From NCBI GenBank assembly GCA_001643675.2, contig LSRY02000005.1, positions 436,501-500,500 on the forward strand: a DNA stretch of 64,000 nt, written 5' to 3'. A model generated the notes under the pieces. The model did no database searches. It was not told the DNA's origin and saw only the letters and a list, made by a program, of their open reading frames with translations. Within the stretch, counting starts at the first letter, position 1; each line of letters opens with the position of its first letter. Below, one piece after another: positions 34,366 to 44,617 of this stretch. The position numbers were made by a program, and so were the translations under genes. Source of the stretch: Monocercomonoides exilis. Its lineage: Eukaryota; Preaxostyla; Oxymonadida; Polymastigidae.

Positions 34366-37123
34366 CTAGCAAATCGACTCTCCCCTCTCTTCCTTCTCCT
34401 TCATCCTCTTCACTGTGCACCGCAGCTGCTCTCTGTCTTTCTGCGAAAGAGCCCCGCTGCGCATGTGGGCCTTCCAGGAGGGCGGCAGCACGAGGCGGTC
34501 GAAGGGCACAGGCTGCGCCAGGCGCTTGGCATCGAAGGTGCGCAGCAGATAGATGGCCAGCTGCTGGTCGGCTGTGCGGATGTGGCTCATGATCCACATC
34601 GAGCAGAACGCCACAACATCCGACAGCGGCGCCTCGCCTGCCTCGATGCCTGCCACAAACGCCAGCGCCGAGCCCAGCAGCTCCACGTGTGCCTGGCAGT
34701 GTCTGTTCTGCACCTGCGCCGGATAGTGCGTGGCCTCCATCATCTGCTCCTCGTCTGCAAAGTGGATCATCGCCACTGCCAGCAGCTTGTCCCCTGCCTG
34801 CGCCACCTCTGCCAGCGGGGCGTGCTGCGCAACCAGCGCCACAATTGCTGCCAGCGTGTTGACCAGCACGTGGTGTGCCTCGTCCATCCGCCCCACCTGC
34901 GTCACCAGCTCTTCGCTCCACACAATCTGCTCCTCCTCCGCAGAGGTCGCAAGATGTTCAATATACATCGTTTTGCTTTGAACGCCACGGAGTATTCGCG
35001 GAAGAGGAGAAAAGCACAGCGCAAACACCATCAGCATCACTATCAGAAATATAATGAACAGCACAATGACAAGCGAAGGAATAACATTCACAACTCCCTT
35101 GATGTACTTCTCCCGCAGGAGCTCTGCCATTTTAATCCCATCTCCAAGATCAAATTTTGAGGCTGTTGTGATGAACTGAAAAGACGGATTGGTCGGCACA
35201 AGCTCCTCGTCCTTCGCGTTTGTGAGCGTCTGCACGTTGTCAATGAAAAGCAGAAGAAGAGCATTCAGCCCATAGAACTCGTCTGTCATGCCTGCAATCC
35301 GACCTTCTTTGCACAGCGCTTCATTCAGCATGAGGCACTTCACTTTGCTGTTCAGCAAGGTTTCCACATCGTGGTTGACCCCCTGCGACCTCGACGCTGT
35401 CATCGAATCGATCGCATCATCACCAGACGGAGGAGCAGAATCCGAGCCTACAAGCAAAATGCTGTTGAGTGATATCAGCAGCGAGTTCAGCCCTTTCAGC
35501 ACAGAAGCCACCTTCTGCTGCGACAAGAGAAAGGATGTGTTGAAGAGAACAGGAGAAGTTATCTGGAGAGATGCATGTGTTGCCTCCTCAAGAGAAGAAG
35601 ACGTTGAAAGACGTTTCGATGAGCGCTTACTCATCTCCCTCAATCTTTCCTGCCACTCTTTTCCATTTGAGCGCTCATACTCAAACACAGCTGCACGCTC
35701 TTCCCCTACCGTTGAGTTGCCCACAAGCATTGCTGCAAATCCTGCAATTTGTAAAGTCAGCACACTTCGCTGCCCTTCCATCGCCAGCTTTCCCACCTCA
35801 TCGCTGATAAGCATACTCTCAACAATCACTCCTATTTTAAATGAAATTGCATTTCTTTTCATTTTCCATCGTCTTTTGTTTCTCCTCTTCATCCTTTTTG
35901 GTTGTTTTTCCTTTTGTTTGTTCATAAACAGGCTTCAGAAGCCATTTTCTGTGTGAATTAGCTTTTGATAGAAAAGCACCCAAAAAGGCAAAGAGAACAG
36001 GCAAAACAGCACAAATGATCCAAGAAAGAGCAGAAAGCGAATAATAAACAGAAGATGAAGAAGACGAAGAAGGATTGGAGGACAAAGAGAAAGAAGAGGA
36101 AGAGGAAGAGGAAGAGAATGTGTCAGATGCATCAGAATAAGTTGATGGAAAATGAAATTTTGATTTAATAGAAGATGGCTCATATTTCAGTTGCTCTTTT
36201 CTGACAATTTCAGAAGCTGCAGTTTCAGGCAGAGAAACTGCGTCCAGCTGCACCAGCAGATTCTGAATGAAGCCGATCGCAAAACTTGCCCAACCAGCAC
36301 CTGACGCTGCAGACAGCATGGCGCAGTAGATTGTGTTCGGCCGGATGGAGAAAAAGGGCTGCTTCAGTGCCACAAGCAGCGCAAGCAGCAGGAACGCCAG
36401 GCCGATCCCGAGCGATGTGAAGACAGGGCTCAGAACCTGCAGCAGTGTGGCTGCCATCACTACAGCAGAAATGGCACTCTCGATAAACGCCAGAAGCCCC
36501 GTCCGCCGCAAAGTGAAGTCGCTTTTTTCAGAGAAAGTGGGCTGGAAATGGAAGTAGAAGACAAGCACCCAAAACGCATTCAGCACAAACACAAACACAG
36601 CACAAGTTATTCCAAGATCAAGCCCCGAGCCGCCTTCGCAGAACGACAAGTTCGACTTGATTCTCATGGATATGCTGGACGAGTCAGCAATCGAAGAATT
36701 GATGAAGCACGTCAGCGGAGAAAGAAGGAATATGATGTTGGGGATTCTCAGCACTCGACTTGATAAAAGCAGAAGAAATGATGCTGTGTTCCGCAAAAAC
36801 TGGTTCATCCTTTTTTGTGCTGTTGAGGTGAGACATAATGCAAACATTAGCAAAATAGGGATGATGCACAAAATCGAAGATATTATGAAAAACGTAATTA
36901 ACGCAGTTGATGACAAAAATCGGATCGAAGGATCGAGATATCGTCTAAAAAAGATGGGAAAAATGCCGAATAAAATAAGGTTAACACATATTTAACATCA
37001 TTTCTTTCAGATATTGCTGAGGGCAAACCCCAATGTCTTCATGACTTCGGGAAATCCCATTGAAAAAATATCCACTCGCTTGAACCCCAAAAAGCAAAGT
37101 TGGAACCCATTGATAATGCACAT
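34366..37123 (-). CDS. Multi-pass membrane protein with C-terminal hemerythrin domain
   Basis: Predicted complement(join(34366..35817,35930..36944,37029..37123)), 853 residues. Intron 1 (84 bases, GTTTGC...TTTTAG) is phase 2. Intron 2 (GTTTAT...GTTGAG) is phase 0 and less certain. The start is ATG 37123 or 37060. The N-terminal half has about six to seven hydrophobic segments (FFIISSILCIIPILLMFALCL is the first) broken by a Ser-rich loop. Then come a long, probably extracytoplasmic domain, a strong TM helix (VVNVIPSLVIVLFIIFLIVM) and the cytoplasmic C-terminus. That end is a bacteriohemerythrin fold with all seven iron ligands in place: DEAHH, HFADEE, HCQAH and SHIRTAD supply H, H/E, H/H and H/D. 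Family members bind a di-iron centre and O2 or NO. The architecture suggests a gas or redox sensor. Confidence 0.82.
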
Positions 37124-37817
37124 CAAAGTGAAAGAATTACGTGTGAAGGCTTTCCATTACTGAGCCAAAAAATGACAAAACAATAAAAATTCTTTTTCAA
37201 ATAGACAAAAAAACAAACTGGATATCCAGTCTTCATAAATGCAAAAAGCCTATTTTTATAAAGCAATAATTCAGTGAAATTCAATAATCATCAATTATAT
37301 GGCGATACATTCGCGTTGAACTTGAAAAGTGCGCGGAAACGAGATTGTCTCCAAATCCGCTACTCAAATGTTTTGCAAGTATCCGTCGCAGCGGAAACAT
37401 ATCTTGTGCAAGTGCGCTTCCTCTATGACGTTGTTATAGGCCTTTTAAGACAAAAATTGCAATTGTTTGATCAACAATAAATATTATAAAATTATTTTTG
37501 AGATTTTTTTAAAAATTATGAAGTTTATTATAATTAGTTGTCAGCTTTTTGAATGAAATTCATTAAATGAATACAAAAGAAAAAATGCTGTTTATCAAGA
37601 ATTATTGTCTTGTCGGCAAATTTGTTTTTAAACTTGATAATTTTTGTTAATTTCGTTTGGTACATGAAATTTTTTCGATAAGCATCTGCAAATGTTAAAA
37701 TTTGAGCAATGATACAAGTATTCATGATAATACATTTTGTTATCTGCATGTTCATTACATCATAATTATATGTGAATATTTTCCAGACATATCTATTACA
37801 GTAGAAAGATCAAAGAA
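37124..37817. other. Divergent intergenic region with GC-richer island
   Basis: About 690 bases between the starts of the hemerythrin (minus) and acyltransferase (plus) genes. Most is AT-rich. Bases 37300-37440 stand out as GC-richer and mixed in composition. They could be a small RNA gene or a decayed exon; the 68-codon frame over them starts with GTG. Confidence 0.35.
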
Positions 37818-39453
37818 ATGTCTAATTCAATTGAGATAAAATTGAGTCCAGGAGGTAGTGAGAATAACGCATCCTCTTCACAAGTGATAACGATGGGTAC
37901 ATATTATTCTGCGATTTTCTTCCTTTAAAGCGAAAATTTTGACTTTATAATTTATTTAGAAGGAGGAGATAATCTGATGGATGGTTGCGCCTGCATTGGA
38001 CAAAATGAGAACCTTGAAGATGTTGGCCAACTGCAGGCTGAACAATGCACGGAAAAATATGTGTGCTTGTTTCTCGATTTATTCGAATGTGAATTTTTGT
38101 TTTTGATGTTGGCTCGTGGGCATTTTTGAATTGTTTGCTTTCATTGCGATATTTTGCTATATTTTATTGCATCAACAGATGGATGGTACACAGTCGTTGA
38201 TTGCAAATGAGGAAATTTCAAGCGCGATAGAGCTGAAAGAACTTACCGAACAAACAAATGATGGAAGAGGTATTCAAAATGGTGCAGCTCCTACAAAAAG
38301 GATTGCATCATTGGACATGTTGAAATCGTTTGCAGCTCTTGGTGTTGTGCTTACTCATTCTGGACTCAGACAAAGATATCAGTACAAGCTTTTCAGCACA
38401 AACAAAAAACTTTCGTACTGGATTTTAGCAAATTTATATTGTGCTTTTGGATACCCCGGAACTCACTTGTTCATGATGGTGACAGGGATCATCATGCTGT
38501 CACCGAAAAGGCTGAATGACAGCGCAACAAGCACTATGAAATATATCATTCAAAGAATGGTGCAATACACGTTGTGGATGATCCCGTACAACTTCAAGCT
38601 GTTCAAAGCTGCAATGAAGTTGGCAACACCCTTCAAGCGGATTCGTCAAATAGTGAACATCTTTTTTGTGAATTCTGGGACGCTTTGGTATTTGCAAATT
38701 GCTCTAAGAATTCTAATGATTGTACCGTTTGTGAGGCAGGCAGTGAAATCGACAAGTAGGAAAATTCTTGAAATTACTATTTTGTCAATATTTGTGTCGC
38801 ATCATCTGCTGCACACTTTTCTGGTTGGGATGCAAATAGGGGTGTGGGCAGATGCGTTTGTGCCGATGTTTTTGTCGTTTCTGCTTGGTTATTACTGCTG
38901 GACGGTGATGGAGTATCAGCGCAATCCATCAGCAGAACACCCAAACTGGGTGGAAGAGCCGGGATACCTCCCAATTCTGGGGAGAGTGAACTGGCAGAGC
39001 AAAGTGACAGCGTTGGTGTGCTTTGGAGTGTTTATATTTTCTGCGCTATGCAACTGGGGGCTGGTTGTGCTGACTGGGCATTATGCACAGAACGCTGAGT
39101 TTGGGAAATTTTTCGAATATTATGAAGTATTCGAAACTTTGGCATTTGTGGGATTTTCTTGTGGAATTTTTGCTTTGACGTGCAAATGGAAGCCCACAAC
39201 CAGATTTGAGAAGTGTGTGATGTGGTACTTCAGTTCGACAGGATCGTGCACGTTGGGAATTTATTTGATGAACGAGTTTGCGATCTTCAGGTTTGTGGCA
39301 GATTATCTGTTTCCGAAAGTGCTGAAGAAGTCTTATTACGATATGAACCCGTTGTGGTTCACTCCTCTGCTTTGCGTGAGCGTGTATTTGACAACATGGA
39401 TTGTGACTGCGCTTTGGCAGAAAATACCGCTGCTGAAAAGGCTGGTGATGTAA
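37818..39453 (+). CDS. Acyltransferase-3 family integral membrane protein
   Basis: Predicted join(37818..37896,37960..38060,38179..39453), 484 residues; introns of 63 and 118 bases with matching phases 1 and 0. The first about 100 residues are a soluble acidic N-terminus. RIASLDMLKSFAALGVVLTHSG is the hallmark first helix of the family, with the catalytic-type His in LTHS. About ten hydrophobic helices follow, including FGYPGTHLFMMVTGIIML and SGTLWYLQIALRIL. Family members transfer acyl groups, usually acetyl, from the cytosolic side to sugars or lipids at the membrane. In bacteria they modify O-antigen or peptidoglycan. The substrate here is unknown; surface glycan modification is plausible. 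Starting at the internal ATG 38179 would also give a complete catalytic domain. Confidence 0.87.
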
Positions 39454-39767
39454 GATGCTGCTTTTGAGAAAACAGCATTTCACAGAAAATCTTTTCATAT
39501 GAATGCACATTGTGTGCATATATTCGATCTATTCTATTATCGATTGATGCTTCATTTTGCATTTTTATTTTTTATTTTTATTTTTATTTTATTTTTTTTT
39601 TTTTGATTGAAAGCAAAATGATAGATTTTTCGTTATTTTTTATTGCTCCTGTTTTCTTAATGTTTGTCTTCATTCTGTTTTATTTTGATTTCGAGGTTTT
39701 AAGTTAAGAGGAGCAATGTTACAAAAGTTAATTCTTCAAATCAATTTATGTAACGTTTTATAATTAA
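39454..39767. other. Gene-free AT-rich flank
   Basis: 3' flank of the acyltransferase gene, with a T-rich run at 39565-39605. No gene seen before the first inverted repeat of the transposon stack. Confidence 0.5.
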
Positions 39768-40003
39768 TATATGGCTGATCCTTTTTGAAATCAAACTTTC
39801 GTTCGAGTTTTGATCAATATTTTGATCTCAATGGGATTTTTGCCAAAATTTGTTTTTGCAACAGCAATAACATTAACAATAAGTGTTCACTATTTCACCT
39901 CATTTGGGACAAAATTTTTTGTTTTATGAATTTTGTTCCACACAGTTCTTTCAAAGATTTTTTTCGATTTTTTATGTTTTTATATATAATATTGAAAGAT
40001 AAT

Positions 40004-40011
40004 GTTAGAAT
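40004..40011. repeat. 8-bp target-site duplication, left copy (GTTAGAAT)
   Basis: GTTAGAAT directly abuts the left hAT terminal repeat, and an identical octamer abuts the right one at 48237-48244. Eight-base duplications are characteristic of hAT transposons. Confidence 0.9.
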
Positions 40012-40299
40012 TAAGCCTGGGTGACGTACTGACTTTTGACGTAAACCTTTCGATTCCTGACTGACGTGACAAATATTTTAACGTCAGTAAAAAATTTTTG
40101 TGAAATTTAATTTTGATTTTGAAATAAAAAACATTAAAAATAAAGAATCCATTTTTTTATTAACTTGTTCAATTTTTTTTTTAAATTTCATTATTTTCTC
40201 AAATCATTAATACCATAACATGATTTCACTGACGAAATGGTCAAAATCGGAATTTTGAAACTTCTTTGACGTCAGTGACGTCACGTCAGGTTACTCAAA

Positions 40300-43289
40300 A
40301 TGTTAGAGTTGGAAGAAGACATGGAAAATGAAAACTTACCAAAGGAATTACAAGAATGTTTAAGAAACGTTTTAATTGTTTGCTCAAATCTCACAACAAT
40401 TCTCACAATATGGTGAACATTTTATTTGTTAGAAAGATATTTACGAAAAGACAAAAAAGAAAATGCATGACACAGGATGTCAATTTGTGAAATTACAAAA
40501 ACAGTGCGAAACGAAATACGGACCAGGTTTATGAACTTTTTTTCGATTTTTTTATTTTTAAATTTCTTATTGTTTTTCTTTGTGAAAAGTGTATGATCAT
40601 CCTCGAATAAAAAATGAATTTCTTTCTCGAATTTCATTTGAAGTTATCGGAGAATCATTATGGATATCTTACACTCTCGTTGATGTAAATGGAACACCAA
40701 AAAAAGATTGCCATAAGTATTATTTGTGCCCTATTTCGAAAGAAGGATTTCCCTGCGGTGTATCAGGTCGAAGAAGTTATTCTGTGGTTGTTAATCATAA
40801 ATGTGAACTATTGAAACACAAAAATATTGCTCTATTCAAAAAAGCATATGATCCCATATCAATTTGCAAAGATCCAATGTCTCTTTCAATGTCAGATGGC
40901 CCAACAAGTGTTTCAGAATTACAAAAGCAATTCATTTCCTTGATTTGCCGATGCAATTCTTCGTTTTTGGCATCATCATCAAAAGAAATGAATTCGTTTA
41001 TTTTTTCGTTGATCAAAGCTGGACAAAGTAACCCTTCGCTATCATCAACATTAATTTTCCCATATTTAACACGCAAAAAAATCGCCCACATGGTTCTCAA
41101 AGAAAAATCCAGAGTGGTGAAGGAAAAGGAGTCAACAATTAGAAACAATGGAGTGAGCATTATGTTGGATGGAGCATCAGTGGCGAATCGAAAGATCATT
41201 GTTGTTACAGTATCAAAATTGTCATTTGACAGCAAACCATTATTTTGGGGATTATATCCACCATGCGGAACTACGAAAGAGTTCAATATCCTTGTTAACA
41301 ATCAAATATATGAATTCAGTCAATATAACACAATTGTGAGAAGTTTTTGTACAGATGGGTTTTCTTCTCAAATCAGAGCAATAGAGAATTTCACAAGTCA
41401 GGAAAGCAATGCAGATTCAGTTGAAGAAAAGCATCAGAGATTTATTCCTTTTCATATTTACTGCTGTAATCACTTGACAAATTTGGTTATCACAAATTTA
41501 TTCACAAAAGTTCCATTTCTTTGTGATCTCAAATTAAAAATGTTAAATTTTTCTCAAAAAGCCCATACTCTGCCATTGAAAAACCTTCTGAAGAAGCGTG
41601 CACCGACTTTTGTCTCAACAAGATGGAATTCATTGTTCGAAATAGCTTCGTTCATCAGGAAAAAGAATCAAATCATTCAAAAGGAAAATTTATTAGACAC
41701 TGATAGCCTTGTAGATATCATCAAAGCAGAAGTGTTCTTATTCCCTTTTCATTTGCTTCATATAAATTTCGAAAATGATAGTATCAAGTTAAGTCAAGTT
41801 TTCCCAATTTTATTAAGATCTTTTGAGTTTTTTTTCTATATTTTGAAGCAGGTTCAGTTCAAAGAAGAAAAATGGAGAAACTCTATTGCGAACTCGCTTA
41901 TATTGATGTATAATTATTTTTTTGTGGGAACGCGCGGTGAATATATAGCGCTTTCGTATGCTCTGATCCCAATTGGCATTCAGTTGGTTCGAAAACAATG
42001 CTTTCCTCTCAGAAACTTTTCAACACCATCTTTCTTTGTGAAAGAAGCTGAAACCTCTAGTCAATCCTCCTCAACAAAATCTTCAGACTTCACACACATT
42101 GCTTCATCATTATTTCATCCTTTGCCTTATCCTGTTGACTTTAATGCAAATGAGTTTTTTTTATTTTTTGTTTAAATTTCTTTAACTTTTGTTTTTGATA
42201 TTGATTGACCATTTTTTGAAACATAGGATGGATTATGAACCCCAGTCCCAAGCTGCATTTCAAGATAAATCAAAAAGTCAATCAGGTTTGAAACTATTCA
42301 TATTAATTTATTTGCTGTATTTAATGCTTATGCACATTTATATGTCTCTTGAAGAAAAAAATGAATTGAATGGCATTCTTTTGTTGATACAGCAACTAGA
42401 AGAAACTGATCAAGAAACGTATGGGAAGAGAAACGAAAAGAAACTTGTCGTTGGAGAAGAGGATGATGAAAGCGATGAATTTGGATTATTAGAAGCGGAA
42501 GAAAATTCAGTTGACGATATGTACGATTTTTTATTTGAACAAAAAAACCCAAGTCAAACTCAAATCGGGAAAGATAATGAAATATTCACAACGTCTGTCA
42601 TTTCTTCAACTTCAAGCAATTCCAACTCTTCAACACATTCATTTGAAAATCTTAATTGTTATTCTTCGGCTAGTGTTTGTTCACAGGAAACAATGAATAA
42701 AACTCAAGAGGAACAGACGGATGTTGATAGAGTCCTTGAAGATAATCAGATGGATGAAACGATATGTTTGGAAGATGACATTCACTGTCACTATCATTGT
42801 TCTTTTGATGGACATCAGTCAGAATTAGATGAAGAAATAGATTTTGATATTGAAGAATTATTTTCGACTGGCAAATTACCTATTATTACAGAATTCAATG
42901 AAGAAAAAGAAACACAAAGCATGAAACAGATAGAGAACACGTTGTTTGTTGATTGGTTTCCTAGGCTTGACGCATATTTTTCGAAATATGCAAAAAAAGT
43001 TTTAGGAGACATGGAAAAGGAATACTCAGAAGGTTGCAAGCTGCTGTTTGAAAGGCAGATGAGATCAAAGCCGGATGATTTATATGAAAATAACCCAGAA
43101 ATTTATTACCAAGTGCTGGCAGCATATGGAAATATTCAAACCGTTTATTCTGGATTGTGCCTTTCGTTAATTGTTTCCCTCTGTAGTGAAGCTAGCTGTG
43201 AACGAGTTATTTCCAGAATAAAAAACATCATCGGTGATCAAAGATATTCTTTTAACATGCAAACACTTGAAGCAATCCTTCACATTTGA
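40300..43289 (+). CDS. hAT transposase, apparently intact
   Basis: Predicted join(40300..40377,40433..40526,40590..42153,42227..42285,42355..43289), 909 residues; all four introns (55, 63, 73 and 69 bases) are GT-AG and phase-matched. The last one is stop-free, and removing it deletes a hydrophobic 23-residue stretch. The RNase H-like core has the expected D, D, E: IMLDGAS (D about 251), CTDGFSS (D about 313) and EASCERVISR (E about 880). Other hAT marks are CCNHLTNLV, STRWNSLFE, and the C-terminal dimerisation segment with IIGDQR. A Cys/His-bearing N-terminal region (KDCHKYYLCP) may be a BED-like DNA-binding part. An acidic/Ser stretch separates the insertion domain from the C-terminal half. 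No inactivating lesion is visible, so the element may be or recently have been active. Confidence 0.88.
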
Positions 43290-43521
43290 ATTATTTTGGT
43301 TTTTGTATCATTTTTTCTCCATTTCAATTCTGTTTTCACTTCGAACAAAGCCTTTCTAGAAATCACTCTTGTTCATTGTTCAAAATAAATATTTCAATTG
43401 AAACATTTCAATTAATTTTAATTTTGAATCATCCACAGGAAAAAAAAGAATGACGAACAAAACTTAAATTTGAAAATGGAATGAAAAGAAAAATGTTAGC
43501 TTTTTCCGTTGTTGGTTGACG

Positions 43522-44226
43522 ATGAAATTTAAAGTTGGAAACGACTCTGAACAAGTGAAAAAATGAGCAATTGTGATTCTTCCTAAGAAAAAAAATAAAG
43601 AAAAAAAGAGAAAAAGAATGCGTGATTAAAATTCTTTCGTATTTTGTTCAGTCCTTGGAATCCATAAGTTTGATTTCTTCTTTGCAGTGCATTGTTATGG
43701 ATGTTGTGCGATTTTATTTTGAAAACTGTTTCATTTCGAAAGTCTGTCCACATGATGATCATAACTTTTCATTTACTGAGTGCGTTCAAGTAATGAATTC
43801 TCATTGAAAAAAGAAAGGAGGGAAAAAGGAGGACTCCGAGCGGAGTTAAAATAAATTGAAATGAAAAGAGATTTTTGTAGTTGAATTGTTTGAAGTGAAG
43901 AAGAAAGAGAAAAATAAAAAAGAAAAGTATGATGAAAAATTCAATAAAGTTATCTGTTGTTTCATATAGATAATTGACTTGCCAAAAGTCAAAAAAAAAC
44001 GTTCCTAATTGATTTCAACATATATTTCTCTTGCTCTGTTTTTTCTCTCACGATAATATTTTTATTTATTACTAGAACTGAAATCTCAGAATATTTTGAC
44101 AAACTAGTGAGGAAACTTGAGGAACGCCAGATATTTGAAAAGTCCATTAAAGACACTGTTCTTAACGATATGTTAACAAACAATCATTTGTATTTTCATG
44201 AAAGTGATTTGCAGAAATATGATTGA
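43522..44226 (+). CDS. Predicted 91-residue protein carried by the hAT element
   Basis: Predicted join(43522..43554,43688..43779,44076..44226), ending TGA; donors GTGAAA and GTGCGT, acceptors TTGCAG and TACTAG, all phases match. The first exon is only 33 bases and is the weakest part. Exon 2 (DVVRFYFENCFISKVC) and exon 3 (EISEYFDKLVRKLEERQIFE) have clear coding composition. The product is small, acidic and helical, with no family I recognise. It lies between the transposase and the minus-strand cargo gene, inside the hAT ends, so it moves with the element. It could be an accessory transposition factor or a captured host gene. Confidence 0.5.
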
Positions 44227-44617
44227 TGAAAGACTTTGAGTTGATAAAGAAGGAGATTGATAAAAATCTTTCCATTTATCTTTTATTTATAAACAATTTT
44301 TCATTTCAACAAAACGAAGGAAAATAAATATCACTTTTTTTTTAAAAAGAGACACAAACATAAATTGAATTTTGACCTGATTATCAAAAGAAAAAAAAAG
44401 AATGTGAGAAAACATAGCTTTTGATAATCAATATTTAACATTTCTCATTTTTAAAAGCATTCATTGAATAATTTCCGAAACAATCTGAAAGTTAATTATC
44501 AAAAAGAAATTGTCTAAATCAAAGTTTTATGAAACCTTGTGAAAGAATGATCGAATCCTTCCAACACCATTTTTTTCAATCACTTTCCTTTTCAACTCTT
44601 TTTTTTAAACTTCTATT

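Noticed and set aside
33500-34921. Overlapping open frames on both strands (for example minus 34286-34921 and 33500-33952)
   Set aside because: These are shadows of the GC-rich hemerythrin exon and the zf-HIT gene and lack domain content.
36916-36916. Start of the hemerythrin protein at the first codon of the open frame
   Set aside because: That codon is TTG; a TTTTTTAG acceptor just upstream and a phase-2 exon with ATG at 37123 or 37060 explain the N-terminus better.
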